Of a stretch of 64,000 bases of DNA, positions 39,922-48,956 are shown in pieces. This DNA is from Streptomyces sclerotialus (GTDB taxonomy: Bacteria; Actinomycetota; Actinomycetes; Streptomycetales; Streptomycetaceae). The DNA lies in contig NZ_JBFOHP010000002.1 in NCBI RefSeq assembly GCF_040907265.1, positions 6,882,001 through 6,946,000 on the forward strand, read 5' to 3'. The notes under the pieces are model-generated. The model was not told where the DNA came from. It saw nothing but the letters and a program-made list of their open reading frames with translations, and did no database searches. The position numbers and the translations under genes were made by a program. Within the stretch, counting starts at the first letter, position 1, and each line of letters starts with the position of its first letter.

Positions 39922-40278
39922 ATGAAGATCGGCGAACTCTCCCGGCGTACGGGCGTGAGCGTACGCTCCCTGCGCTACTACGAGCAGAAGTGCATGCTGG
40001 CCTCCGAGCGCACGGCCGGAGGCCACCGGGAGTACCCGGAGGCGGCCGTCGACCGCGTGGTCCTCATCCAGCAGCTGCTGGCCGCAGGGCTGTCCGGCGA
40101 CAAGATCGCCGGCATCCTTCCCTGCATGCGCGACCACGACGGGGGACCGGCGGAGACGGCCACTCCGTGGCTGGTCGAGCAGCTGGCGGCGGAGCGCGCC
40201 CGGATCGACCGCTCGATCAAGGACCTGCTGTACACACGCGAGGTCCTGGACGAGGTCATCGCGGCGGCCGAGGGCTGA
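39922..40278 (+). CDS. MerR-family regulator
   Basis: A 118-residue protein with the MerR N-terminal winged helix (MKIGELSRRTGVSVRSLRYY, then GGHREYPEAAVDRVVLIQQL) and a dimerisation helix. A single Cys in LPCMRDHD and none near the C-terminus argue against a metal sensor of MerR/CueR type. It is divergent from the reductase and its operator lies between them; it probably senses an electrophile or oxidant. Confidence 0.9.
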   Translation: MKIGELSRRTGVSVRSLRYYEQKCMLASERTAGGHREYPEAAVDRVVLIQQLLAAGLSGDKIAGILPCMRDHDGGPAETATPWLVEQLAAERARIDRSIKDLLYTREVLDEVIAAAEG

Positions 40279-40308
40279 GCAGCGGGCACGGAAGGCCGTG
40301 CCCGCTGC
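40279..40308. terminator. Strong bidirectional terminator
   Basis: GCAGCGGGCACGG at 40279-40291 pairs perfectly with 40296-40308 around a 4-nt loop (AAGG). It sits immediately after the MerR stop codon and serves the convergent SDR gene as well. Confidence 0.9.
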
Positions 40309-40335
40309 TGCGTGCTGCGCGTGCCCGGCGCCGCC

Positions 40336-41187
40336 TCACCTCAAGCCGTGTTTGCGGGACACCAGGGACTCGGCGGCGCGGCGGGAGATGAGGCGGCGGA
40401 GGGTGAAGACCAGGGGGGCGTTGCTGCCGACGGCGTAGAGCGGCTTGGGCTGGGAGGCCTCGATGGCCTTGAGGATCGTGGCCGCCACCGTGGTCGCGCT
40501 GACGCCGGACGCCTCGTTGCGGTCCAGGTGCTCGGAGACCGTGCGGAAGGCGTCGGTGTACGGGGAGTCGTCGGCGAGGTAGCGGGTGCGGCGTGCGCTG
40601 ATGCCGGTGTTGATGGAGCCCGGTTCGACGGTGGTCAGCCAGACGCCGTGCGGGGAGAGTTCGCGGCGCGCGGCCGTCGCGAACGCCTTGACGGCCGCCT
40701 TGGAGGCCACGTACGAAGAGCGGAAGGCGAGCGGGAAGCTGGCCAGCATGGAGCCGACCATGACGACCCGGCCGCGGCGCCGGGCCCGCATGCCCGGCAG
40801 CAGCAGTTGCGTCAGCCGTACCGCGCCGAAGACGTTGAGCTGGAAGAGGCGTTCCAGCGCGTCCATGGGGAGTTCTTCGAGGGGGGCCAGCTGGCTTTCG
40901 CCCGCGTTGTTGACGAGGACGTCCACCGGGCCCGCCGCTGCCGCGCACGCCTCGATGCTCGCCGGGTCGGTGAGGTCGAGGGGGAGGTAGGTCGCGCCGG
41001 GCAGGCGGTCGGCCTCGGGGATCTTCTCGGGGCTGCGGCTGGTGGCGAGCACGTGGTAGCCGCGGGCCAGCAGCGCCTGGCAGACGGCCCGGCCGATGCC
41101 GGAGGAGGCCCCGGTGACCAGCGCCGTACGCCGGGCCGCTCCGCGTCCCGCCGCGCGCTCCGCCGCGCGCCCCGGCCCGCTCGTCAT
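40336..41187 (-). CDS. Short-chain dehydrogenase/reductase
   Basis: A 283-residue SDR: cofactor motif LVTGASSGIGRAV, LVNNAGESQLAP, catalytic Ser near MVGSMLASFP and YVASKAAVKAF (Tyr-x3-Lys), and PGSINTGI. Arg in ATSRSPEK suggests NADP preference. Its ATG overlaps the stop of the flavoprotein gene (ATGA), and both follow a TetR gene. Likely works with that enzyme on the same, perhaps steroid-like or aromatic, substrate. Confidence 0.9.
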   Translation of the reverse strand: MTSGPGRAAERAAGRGAARRTALVTGASSGIGRAVCQALLARGYHVLATSRSPEKIPEADRLPGATYLPLDLTDPASIEACAAAAGPVDVLVNNAGESQLAPLEELPMDALERLFQLNVFGAVRLTQLLLPGMRARRRGRVVMVGSMLASFPLAFRSSYVASKAAVKAFATAARRELSPHGVWLTTVEPGSINTGISARRTRYLADDSPYTDAFRTVSEHLDRNEASGVSATTVAATILKAIEASQPKPLYAVGSNAPLVFTLRRLISRRAAESLVSRKHGLR

Positions 41188-42851
41188 GCCAGCTCCTTCG
41201 CCAGGGCCCGGCCCGCCGCGCGGCCGGAGAAGATGCAGCCGCCGAGGAAGGTGCCCTCCAGCGCGTTGTAGCCGTGCACCCCGCCGCCGCCGAAGCCGGC
41301 CACCTCGCCCGCCGCGTACAGCCCGGGGAAGGGTGTGCCGTCGGGGCGTACGACCTGCGCGTCGAGCGTGGTCTCCAGGCCGCCGAGCGTCTTGCGGGTG
41401 AGCAGGTTCAGCCGTACGGCGATCAGCGGGCCGTGCGCCGGGTCGAGCAGCCGGTGCGGCTTGGCGACCCGCACGATCTTGTCGGCGAGGTAGGCGCGGG
41501 CGTTCCGTACGGCCATCAGCTGCATGTCCTTGGAGTACGCGAGGCCCACTTCGCGGTCGCGGGCCACCACCTCGCGCCGTACCTGGTCGTAGTCCAGCTC
41601 CGGGCCGCTGCCCAGCGCGTTCATCCCGGACACCAGGTCGCGGAGGTTGTCGCGGACGACGAAGTCGGCGCCGTGCTCCATGAACGCGGCGACCGGGCCC
41701 GTCGGGCCCTTCTTCGTGCGGTTCAGTGTCAGCTTGAGGTCCTTGGCGGTGAAGTCCGGGTTCTGTTCGGAGCCGGAGAGCGCGAACTCCTTCTCGATGA
41801 TGGACTGCGTCAGGACGAACCAGCTGTGGTCGTGGCCGCCGGCCCGGATGTGGCGGAGCGTGGCGAGGGTGTCGAAGCCGGGGAAGAGCGGCGGGGGGAG
41901 CCGCTTGCCGGTGGCGTCCAGCCAGAGGGAGGACGGGCCGGGGATGATGCGGATGGCGTGGTCGGGCCAGATGGGGTCCCAGTTCTTGATGCCCTCGACG
42001 TAGTGCCACATACGGTCGCGGTTGACGATGTTGCCGCCCGCGTTCTCGGTGATCTCCAGCATCCGCCCGTCGACGTGCGCGGGCACGCCGCAGATCATCC
42101 GCTCCGGCGCCGGGCCCAGCCGGTCCACCGGCCAGTTCTTGCGCACCAGGTCCGCATTGCCGCCGATGCCGCCGGAGGTGACGACGACGGCCTGGGCGCG
42201 GAGTTCGAAGGAACCGGCGGGCGTACGGGAGGACTTCACGCCGCGCGCGGCGTTCGACGGCTCCAGCACCGTGCCCCGGACGCCGACCGCCGTGCCGTTC
42301 TCCACGATCAGTTCGTCGACCTGGTGGCGGTGCTTGAACGTCACCAGCCCGCGGTGCTCCGCCGCCAGTACCGGTTCGCGGAAGACCCGCACGACCTCGG
42401 GCCCGGTGCCCCAGGTGAGGTGGAAGCGCGGTACCGAGTTGCCGTGCCCGGAGGCGAGCCCGGAGCCCCGCTCGGCCCACCCCACGTTCGGCATCAGCCG
42501 CAGTCCCAGGTCGTGCAGGTAAGCGCGCTTCTCCCCGGCCGCGAACTGCACGTACGCCTGCGCCCACTGGCGCGGCCAGTGGTCCTCCCGCTCGCGGTCG
42601 AACCCGGCCGACCCCAGCCAGTCCTTCAGCGCCAGCTCGTAGGAGTCCTTGATCCCCATCCGGCGCTGCTCGGGGCTGTCCACCAGGAACAGCCCGCCGA
42701 GCGACCAGAACGCCTGGCCGCCCAGGTTGGCCGCGCTCTCCTGGTCCACGAGCAGCACCTTGCGCCCGGCCCTGGCCAGCTCGTACGTCGCGACGAGGCC
42801 GGCCAGCCCGGCGCCCACGACGATCACATCGGCCTGTTCGCGCTCACTCAT
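41184..42851 (-). CDS. FAD-dependent dehydrogenase, 3-ketosteroid dehydrogenase-like
   Basis: A 555-residue flavoprotein of the FAD_binding_2 family: dinucleotide fold DVIVVGAGLAGLVATYELAR, VLLVDQESAANLGGQAFWS, AVVVTSGGIGGNADLVRKNW, and the C-terminal GLYAAGEVAGFGGGGVHGYN with GTFLGGCIFSGRAAG. The family includes succinate dehydrogenase/fumarate reductase flavoproteins and KstD-type 1,2-dehydrogenases. Located second in the TetR-FAD-SDR operon, overlapping TetR by 8 bp and SDR by 4. Confidence 0.9.
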   Translation of the reverse strand: MSEREQADVIVVGAGLAGLVATYELARAGRKVLLVDQESAANLGGQAFWSLGGLFLVDSPEQRRMGIKDSYELALKDWLGSAGFDREREDHWPRQWAQAYVQFAAGEKRAYLHDLGLRLMPNVGWAERGSGLASGHGNSVPRFHLTWGTGPEVVRVFREPVLAAEHRGLVTFKHRHQVDELIVENGTAVGVRGTVLEPSNAARGVKSSRTPAGSFELRAQAVVVTSGGIGGNADLVRKNWPVDRLGPAPERMICGVPAHVDGRMLEITENAGGNIVNRDRMWHYVEGIKNWDPIWPDHAIRIIPGPSSLWLDATGKRLPPPLFPGFDTLATLRHIRAGGHDHSWFVLTQSIIEKEFALSGSEQNPDFTAKDLKLTLNRTKKGPTGPVAAFMEHGADFVVRDNLRDLVSGMNALGSGPELDYDQVRREVVARDREVGLAYSKDMQLMAVRNARAYLADKIVRVAKPHRLLDPAHGPLIAVRLNLLTRKTLGGLETTLDAQVVRPDGTPFPGLYAAGEVAGFGGGGVHGYNALEGTFLGGCIFSGRAAGRALAKELA

Positions 42852-43518
42852 GCGGAGCCCCTTCGCTCTGGATGCTGTAGGCGTTCACCACGTGCCGGAA
42901 CAACTCCTCGCGGCGACGCCGTACGGCCGCGTCGTCCGGCTCCATCAAGCACTGCACCGCGGTGCCGTCGTGTACGGCGACCAGGGCGTGCCCGAGGCCC
43001 GTACGGTCGGTGACCCGCCGTCCGGCGCGGGCCAGCGCGGTTTCGACGAGCGGCAGCAGGGTGTCCTGGACGGCCCGCTCACGGGCGGCCATCACCCGGC
43101 GCAGGGAAGGATTGCGCAGCGCGTGCGCCGTGAACTCCGCCGTCACGCGATACCACGCGTCGTCGACCGGAATGACCTCCAGCACGGCGCGCAGCGCCTC
43201 GTCCGGGGAGACCGACTCCAGCGTGCCGAGCCGGGCCGAGGCGGCCCGCAGATCGGCCAGCATGGCCGTCGAGCGCTGCTCCCACATGGCGAGGAACAGC
43301 TCGTCGAGCGAGGTGAAGTTGGAGTAGAAGGCGCCCCGGGTGTACCCGGCCCGCTCGCACACCTGGTCCACCGTGGACCGCCCGAAACCCTCCTCGGCGA
43401 AGACCGGGAGCGCGGCGTCGAGCAGCCGCTGCCGGGTCTGCGCCCGGCGCCGGGTGACGCGCTTGGGCCCTGCGGGCCCAGAAGGTCCGGTAGGTGCCGC
43501 TGTCCGTGGAGCTGTCAT
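42844..43518 (-). CDS. TetR-family regulator of the flavoprotein-SDR operon
   Basis: A 224-residue protein with helix-turn-helix VDQVCERAGYTRGAFYSNFT, preceded by LLDAALPVFAEEGFGRST, and a TetR ligand domain. ATG 43518 is chosen; the open frame further upstream covers an operator-like repeat. Because the operon genes overlap, the regulator is expected to control itself and both enzymes. Confidence 0.9.
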   Translation of the reverse strand: MTAPRTAAPTGPSGPAGPKRVTRRRAQTRQRLLDAALPVFAEEGFGRSTVDQVCERAGYTRGAFYSNFTSLDELFLAMWEQRSTAMLADLRAASARLGTLESVSPDEALRAVLEVIPVDDAWYRVTAEFTAHALRNPSLRRVMAARERAVQDTLLPLVETALARAGRRVTDRTGLGHALVAVHDGTAVQCLMEPDDAAVRRRREELFRHVVNAYSIQSEGAPHE

Positions 43519-43544
43519 GAGCTGGTCCCGCCGTCGGCCGCCGT

Positions 43545-43581
43545 TCGATACGCGAATGTATGGGATGCGTTCATGTATCGA
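43545..43581. promoter_or_regulatory. Candidate operator upstream of the TetR-flavoprotein operon
   Basis: TCGATAC at 43545-43551 and GTATCGA at 43575-43581 form a perfect 7-bp inverted repeat with a 23-bp spacer. The spacer holds a weaker dyad GAATGTATG/GATGCGTTC. The stretch is markedly AT-richer than its surroundings and lies 27-63 bp before the ATG. Confidence 0.5.
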
Positions 43582-43632
43582 CAAGGGCCGGGACCGAGGA
43601 ACGCGAAGGGGCCGGGGCGGAGCAGACGAACG

Positions 43633-43669
43633 GGGGCGGGCCGGGTGTACGTACCACCCGGCCCGCCCC
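43633..43669 (-). terminator. Strong terminator after the VWA operon
   Basis: GGGGCGGGCCGGGTG at 43633-43647 pairs perfectly over 15 bp with 43655-43669; the 7-nt loop contains GTAC. It is 15 bp beyond the stop of the minus-strand membrane-anchored gene. Confidence 0.88.
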
Positions 43670-43683
43670 ATGGAATCCGCGGC

Positions 43684-44547
43684 TCAGACGGCCGGCGGGA
43701 GGTGCGAGGGACGCCCGCGCCCCCGCGTGACCGCGTACCCCGCGATCCCGGCGAGCGCCGCGAGCACCGCACCCGCCGCGGTCCACAGCCAGCGCGCCGA
43801 CCACCAGCCGGAGGACCAGCCGCCGTCCGGCTCGGGCCGCGCCGCCGACCCCTGAACCAGCGGAGCGGCGAGCGAACCGTCCACGTCCTGGGCGCTGCCC
43901 GCGTCCGTGGTGGTGGCGGTCACCGCGGCCTCGACCGGCAGGCCGGCGTCGGCGGAGGCGGTGCGCACGGCGGTGAGCCGGACGTAGTACGCGCCGGGGA
44001 GCGGGTCGTTCGACCAGGGCTCGGCGGCGGCCCGGACCGTGCGCAGCGTGCAGGACAGCTTGACGGTGGCGGCGTCGGCAGCGGCCGTCCTGGTCTGCGT
44101 GCCGTACCGGCAGGGCTGCCGCCGGCGCAGGCCGTCGTACACGTCCAGCTGCCAGGTGGAGTCGCCGTGCCGCGCGTCGGCGTCGGGCAGGTCCACCGTC
44201 GCGTCCACCCTGGCCCGCTGGCCCGCGTCGGCCGGGAACTGCCAGTAGAGGTAGTCACCGGTGGACGCCGGCGCGGTGGCCTGCTGGCCCGGCCGGATCA
44301 CCGTGGCGGTACGGAAGGAGGTGCCGGCCTCGGTGGGCGGTGGCGCGTCCTCCGGGTCGGCGGACGCGGTCGCAGAAGCGGACGCGGACGCGTCGGACGA
44401 CGGGCTCGGGTCCTCGGCGGGCGACGCGGGAGCGGCAACGGCGGCCCCCGCGAAGGCCAGGTCACCGGCCGCCGCCGTCCCGAGGAGCGCCGCACCGGCG
44501 AGCAGCGCGGCGGACAGGCGCCGCCGTACGGAAGCTGCGGCAGACAT
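43684..44547 (-). CDS. Secreted, membrane-anchored beta-rich protein
   Basis: A 287-residue protein. A signal peptide (RRRLSAALLAGAALLGTAAA) is followed by a Ser/Ala/Asp-rich linker of about 50 residues, then a beta-rich domain (TATVIRPGQQATAPASTGDY, YLYWQFPADAGQRARVDATV), and a C-terminal helix WLWTAAGAVLAALAGIAGYA with a basic end, so it is anchored facing out. No named family. Its start shares a base with the stop of the VWA gene (TGATG). The same fold pattern recurs in the C-terminal half of that VWA protein. Confidence 0.82.
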   Translation of the reverse strand: MSAAASVRRRLSAALLAGAALLGTAAAGDLAFAGAAVAAPASPAEDPSPSSDASASASATASADPEDAPPPTEAGTSFRTATVIRPGQQATAPASTGDYLYWQFPADAGQRARVDATVDLPDADARHGDSTWQLDVYDGLRRRQPCRYGTQTRTAAADAATVKLSCTLRTVRAAAEPWSNDPLPGAYYVRLTAVRTASADAGLPVEAAVTATTTDAGSAQDVDGSLAAPLVQGSAARPEPDGGWSSGWWSARWLWTAAGAVLAALAGIAGYAVTRGRGRPSHLPPAV

Positions 44548-45854
44548 CAGTTGGTCCTCCAGACGGTGACGCGCCAGCGCGAGATCCAGCCCCACACGAG
44601 TCCGGCCAGCAGACCGATCAGGGTGACGGCGATGAGGAACCACCAGCCGTGGCCGAGGCCCAGGAACGCGGCGTCGGACGCCTCGTCCGGCCCGTCCACG
44701 ACATCGACGGACAGCTCGACGGGCAGACCCGGCGTGGTCTTGACCGATGCGGGCGCCGAGAAGGCGTTGCTGACGCGCAGACAGACCGTCTCGGCGACCG
44801 GCTTGCCGTCCGCGTCCTCCGCCGCGCTGCCGTCGTCGGCCTTCGGGTACCGCAGGCCGGTCGAGAGCACGTCCGTACGGCCGTCACCGGTGGCCTCGCC
44901 GCGCACGATCTCCCGGCCGCGCAGCGTCGAGGCACGCAGCTGGACGCCGTAGTCGTCGTTGACGGCGCGGTCGGCGGCGACGCTCACCGAGGCGCGCAGC
45001 TCCTGGCCGGGCGCCACGTCCACCTTGTAGAAGCGGTGCTCGCCGAATTCTTCCCGGTCGGTGTAGAGACCGGGCTTCAGCTGCGGCGCGCGCTCGCAGC
45101 TGTCCGTGCCCTCCGCCGGTTCGGGGGTGAGGGACGGCTCGACCGTCCGGTGCACCAGCTGCTTGACCCGGCCGGACAGCTCGTCCTTGTGCTGCACCGA
45201 GGTGTACGTACCACCCGTCGCCTCGGCGATGCAGCTCAGCTGGGTACGCGTCTTGGCGTCCGGCACCAGGCCGAGCGTGTCGACGGTGAGGTGGATGCCC
45301 TTGGCGGCGAGCTCGCGCGCCACCTCGCACGGGTCGAGCGGCCGGCAGGTGTCCTCGCCGTCGCTGATCAGCACGATGCGGCGGGCCCCGTCGCCGCCCT
45401 CCAGGTCGTCGGCGGCCTTCAGCAGGGCCGGGCCGATCGGGGTCCAGCCGGTCGGCGTCAGCGTGGCGACCGCGGTCTTCGCCTCGGTGCGGTCCACCGG
45501 GCCGACGGGGTACAGGGCGCGGGTGTCCTTGCAGCCCACCTTGCGGTCGTCACCGCGGTACTCGGCACCGAGCGTACGGATGCCGAGCTGCACCTCCTGA
45601 GGCACCGCGTCCAGCACCTCGTTGAACGCCTGCTTGGCCGCCGACATCCGGGACTGCCCGTCGATGTCGCGGGCCCGCATCGAGCCGCTGACGTCGAGCA
45701 CGAGGTCGACCTTGGGGGCGTCCCCGGACGTCTCGGCCGAGGTTCCTGCGAGGGCCGGTGGTCCGCCGGCCGCGGCGGTCGCCGGTGCGAGCCCGCCCGT
45801 CAAACTGACCAGCACACCGCACAACGCGGCCGCCAGTCGCCGTCTTATGATCAT
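44547..45854 (-). CDS. Membrane-anchored von Willebrand A-domain protein
   Basis: A 435-residue protein: signal peptide, then a VWA domain with the intact MIDAS (D54-V-S56-G-S58, TGWTPIGPAL, VLISDGEDTC), a C-terminal beta domain (RFYKVDVAPGQELRASVSVA) and a final helix GWWFLIAVTLIGLLAGLVWG. VWA domains bind protein ligands through a metal ion. The partner is probably the next gene, translated from a TGATG overlap. ATG 45854 fits the signal peptide; the longer open frame overlaps the M64 gene. Confidence 0.87.
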   Translation of the reverse strand: MIIRRRLAAALCGVLVSLTGGLAPATAAAGGPPALAGTSAETSGDAPKVDLVLDVSGSMRARDIDGQSRMSAAKQAFNEVLDAVPQEVQLGIRTLGAEYRGDDRKVGCKDTRALYPVGPVDRTEAKTAVATLTPTGWTPIGPALLKAADDLEGGDGARRIVLISDGEDTCRPLDPCEVARELAAKGIHLTVDTLGLVPDAKTRTQLSCIAEATGGTYTSVQHKDELSGRVKQLVHRTVEPSLTPEPAEGTDSCERAPQLKPGLYTDREEFGEHRFYKVDVAPGQELRASVSVAADRAVNDDYGVQLRASTLRGREIVRGEATGDGRTDVLSTGLRYPKADDGSAAEDADGKPVAETVCLRVSNAFSAPASVKTTPGLPVELSVDVVDGPDEASDAAFLGLGHGWWFLIAVTLIGLLAGLVWGWISRWRVTVWRTN

Positions 45855-45907
45855 CGCCGGATCATATTGATCTCGGGGCGAACTGCCCAACTCGACCGTC
45901 GGCGCGC

Positions 45908-47833
45908 TTACTGAGGCGGCCTCAGGGTGACCCGGAAGCGTTTCGCCGGGCCGGTGTTCCCGGCCGCGTCCAGCGCCCGGTACTCGACGGTGTGGGTCCC
46001 GTGGTCCGGCGTGGCGTCGTCCCACGGAACCGCCCGGGGCCTGCCGAGCTTCCCGTACACGAGACCGTCGATGACGGTGCCCGCGGGAGAGAACCGGAAC
46101 GGCGCGTCCGCGTCCGTCGGCCACCCGAAGTACGTGAACCAGCCGTCCCCGTCGACCCGGAACTGCGTCACCACGTGACCGTCGTGGTCGTCCCGTCCGG
46201 TGAGTTTCATCGTGAAGGGGCCGTCATACACGTACTCCACGGGCCTGCCGGGACGGCGGACGGTCCGCAACGGCTCGGAGAGCTCGTACCCGACGGTGGC
46301 CGGAGTGGCGTCGACGGTCCAGCTCAGCCGGGTGGCGGGGGAGGGCCGGGTACCGACGACGCGGGCGGTGACGGTGTGATCACCCGGCCGCAGCCGCAAC
46401 GCCCGCAGGTCCAGGTCACGGTCGTTGCCCCGGTCGGCCACCGGACGGCCGTCCACCGCCCAGGCGACACGCGCTACGCCCCGTACGGGGTGCGTGGTGT
46501 CGGCGTACAGGACGGAGGACGCGCCCACGGGTGCTTCCGTTGCGGTGTGGCCGGTGAACTCCGCGGCGACGGGCGCGGGTTGCGTGGTCAGGGACGGGTC
46601 GACGGTCCAGGTGACCGTGCGGGTCAGCGCCGCCGAGCCACGCACGGCCGGGTCACGCACGAAGGGGGTCGGGTCGGTCACGGTGGCGGTGAGGCGGCGC
46701 GGCTCCGTACCGTGCCCGGCGTACCGGCGCAGGTCCACGGTGCGCGACCCGGCCGTACCGGGGAGCGGCCTGCCGTCCAGCCGCCAGGAGACATCGAGCT
46801 CGCCACCCGTGGGATGCAGTGTGTCGACCCACACGGAGCGGTCGTCGCCTATGGGCGCGTCGTTCGAAGTGTGGTCCTGTACGAGGTTCACCTTGGCGGA
46901 GATCGCCCGCGTCATCACCTCGCGCTCCACCTGGTCGAAGGGGTAGCCCAGGGTCTTCATCATCGAGTGCGCGCTCGGCCGCCAGACGCCCCTCGTGTTG
47001 TACATACCGCCTTCGTGCCGCCCGATGCGGCCCCCGGACGCACTCTCCTCACCCAGCCAGCGCCACCACTTCTTGCGCTGCTCCCGCATCTGCCGTTCGG
47101 TGAGCACGGTGTGGTGCGCCGACGCGGGCTCGCCCTCCGTGTACCGGCCGCCGGGGACGCCGCGCTGGTAGTAGTCGTACTCGTCCTGCAGCTTCCCCAG
47201 CGAGTGGCCGATCTCGTGCGGAGTGATCAGCGAGGAGAGCGAGTTGCCGCCGGACGCGGTCGCGTACGTACCGCCCGCGCCGCCGTACGTGTCGCTGTGC
47301 GCCAGCCCCACGATCTGCCGGTTCCCGGCCGTGGTACCCGCCACCAGATCGGCCGCCGCCCTGGCCTTGGCGTCGTCCATCGTGATCAGCCGCTGCACGC
47401 TCTGCGCATCACAGCCGCCCCAGAACCCCATGTCCAGCGCGGTGTCCCGGCGCGGTGCTTCGAGCCCCGGATCGCAGTCGACACCGGACTCGGCCGACGG
47501 CGTCTCCACCGCCCACACGTTGACATACGAGCGGTACGAGGCGAACGGCTCGGTGCTCCACAGCACGTTCAGGTGCTTCTCGACGTTCGCCCGGAACTTC
47601 GGCATCTCGTCCGCCGTGTAGCCGTCGCCGAGGAAGACCAGGTTGAAACGCTTCTCCGCGGGCCCGGTCGACTGGACCGGCAGCACCTTCGCGGACCCGG
47701 TGACCGCGTCCCGCTGCTGCGCCGCCGCGCCGGCGGCGGGCGCCGGCCCCAGCGCCGCCACCCCGGCCAGCAGCCCGGCCGCCGCCAGCAGACCGACGGC
47801 GGCCCGGCCCCTGCGTCCAGCCCTCGCGCTCAT
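45908..47833 (-). CDS. Secreted M64-family zinc metallopeptidase
   Basis: A 641-residue exported protease. After a signal peptide, LVFLGDGYTADEMPKFRANV and the zinc site H206-E-I-G-H210-S-L-G with KLQDEYDYY mark the IgA-peptidase (M64) family. Residues about 330-560 contain repeated beta domains (VSWRLDGRPL, VAWAVDGRPV), and the C-terminus has another Ig-like module (YRALDAAGNTGPAKRF). Substrate unknown. Start ATG 47833 has GAGGAGGG. It precedes the VWA gene by 53 bp and may be in the same transcript. Confidence 0.92.
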   Translation of the reverse strand: MSARAGRRGRAAVGLLAAAGLLAGVAALGPAPAAGAAAQQRDAVTGSAKVLPVQSTGPAEKRFNLVFLGDGYTADEMPKFRANVEKHLNVLWSTEPFASYRSYVNVWAVETPSAESGVDCDPGLEAPRRDTALDMGFWGGCDAQSVQRLITMDDAKARAAADLVAGTTAGNRQIVGLAHSDTYGGAGGTYATASGGNSLSSLITPHEIGHSLGKLQDEYDYYQRGVPGGRYTEGEPASAHHTVLTERQMREQRKKWWRWLGEESASGGRIGRHEGGMYNTRGVWRPSAHSMMKTLGYPFDQVEREVMTRAISAKVNLVQDHTSNDAPIGDDRSVWVDTLHPTGGELDVSWRLDGRPLPGTAGSRTVDLRRYAGHGTEPRRLTATVTDPTPFVRDPAVRGSAALTRTVTWTVDPSLTTQPAPVAAEFTGHTATEAPVGASSVLYADTTHPVRGVARVAWAVDGRPVADRGNDRDLDLRALRLRPGDHTVTARVVGTRPSPATRLSWTVDATPATVGYELSEPLRTVRRPGRPVEYVYDGPFTMKLTGRDDHDGHVVTQFRVDGDGWFTYFGWPTDADAPFRFSPAGTVIDGLVYGKLGRPRAVPWDDATPDHGTHTVEYRALDAAGNTGPAKRFRVTLRPPQ

Positions 47834-47926
47834 GACGACGCCCTCCTCACGGTGCGAACGGTGGCCCGGAGCGTACGGGGGAGACGAACGAGCCGTAAAG
47901 AGGCCGGAGTTGGCGCCGGGGAGGCG

Positions 47927-48847
47927 CTACTTGATGGCGAGGGGGTTGAGCGGGGAGCCGACGGCGCCCGTGAACTTCAGGGGCGGGGCCGTGAAGAAGA
48001 ACTGGTACACCGAGTCGGCGGCGCAGTCGGCGGCGAGCTCGTCGAGGTCGAACATCTCGCCGATGGTCATCCCCATGTCGCGGAGGAGTACCAGGTGCAG
48101 GGGGAGGGTGAGCCCTTCCTGCTGCGCGGGCAGCACCTCAAGGGCCCAGTTGTCGGCCGCGACCGCTGCGACGTCCCGTTCGTGCAGCCATCGCGCGCAC
48201 TCCAGCGACAGCCCCGGCTCGTCGGCCATGAAGCGCTCCCGGTCGCCGTCCGCCGCGAACACCGACCACCAGCCGGTGCGTACCAGGAGGACGTCACCGG
48301 CGCCGACCGTCACGCCCTGCTCGGCGCAGGCGGCGTCCAGGTCGTCCGGGGTGATCGCCGCACCGGCCGCGAGGCGGTCGACGCCTTTCAGCCGGGCGAT
48401 GTCGAGCAGGACGCCGCGGCCGGCGATGCCCTTGGCTTGGTGCTGGATGGCGTTGCGGGAGGCGCCGAGGGCGTTGAGGTGCTCGGCGGCCGGATAGCCG
48501 TTGTAGAGGTGATCGTCGTAGTACATGTGCGACAGAGCGTCCCACTGCGTACCGGCCTGCAGCGGCATCATCACCCAGTCGTCCGCGCCGTGCCCGCCGC
48601 CGGGCAGCTCCCGTTCCTGGCCGGTGCGGGACATGAACCGGCGGGGGTTCGAGCGGAACTCCCCGGTCTGCGGACCGTCGGCGTCCAGCGGGATGCCCAG
48701 GTCGAAGACCTTTCCGGTGCGGATCGCGCCGGCCGCGGCGACGACCTTCTCGGGCGTGATCAGGTTGGTGGTGCCGCGCTGGTCGTCCGCGCCCCAGCGG
48801 CCCCAGTTGCGCAGTTCGGCGCCGAGTGCGCGCATGGCATCGGTCAT
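47927..48847 (-). CDS. Cyclase-family hydrolase (kynurenine formamidase-like)
   Basis: A 306-residue member of the cyclase family (PF04199): GGHGADDWVMMPLQAGTQWD followed by ALSHMYYDD gives the His/Asp metal-binding pattern (usually HxGTHxD), and LLVRTGWWS, WLHERDVAAVAADNWALEV follow. Members hydrolyse N-formylkynurenine, isatin and related amides or lactams with Mn/Zn. ATG 48847 fits the ribosome site GAGGAA. It lies downstream of the GntR gene and faces away from the large catabolic operon, so it probably belongs to the same pathway. Confidence 0.85.
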   Translation of the reverse strand: MTDAMRALGAELRNWGRWGADDQRGTTNLITPEKVVAAAGAIRTGKVFDLGIPLDADGPQTGEFRSNPRRFMSRTGQERELPGGGHGADDWVMMPLQAGTQWDALSHMYYDDHLYNGYPAAEHLNALGASRNAIQHQAKGIAGRGVLLDIARLKGVDRLAAGAAITPDDLDAACAEQGVTVGAGDVLLVRTGWWSVFAADGDRERFMADEPGLSLECARWLHERDVAAVAADNWALEVLPAQQEGLTLPLHLVLLRDMGMTIGEMFDLDELAADCAADSVYQFFFTAPPLKFTGAVGSPLNPLAIK

Positions 48848-48956
48848 CGGAGACGTTCCTCGCTTGTACATCGTAAGGTGTATTAACCATCTTTAACGAG
48901 ACGCTTCCGCCGCTGTCAAAGCCGGGGGATGCCGACGCCGGTGTGGTCGGGCCGGA

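Noticed and set aside
44340..45914. Long plus-strand ORF opposite the VWA gene
   Set aside because: The minus frame has a signal peptide and intact MIDAS; the plus frame is antisense shadow.
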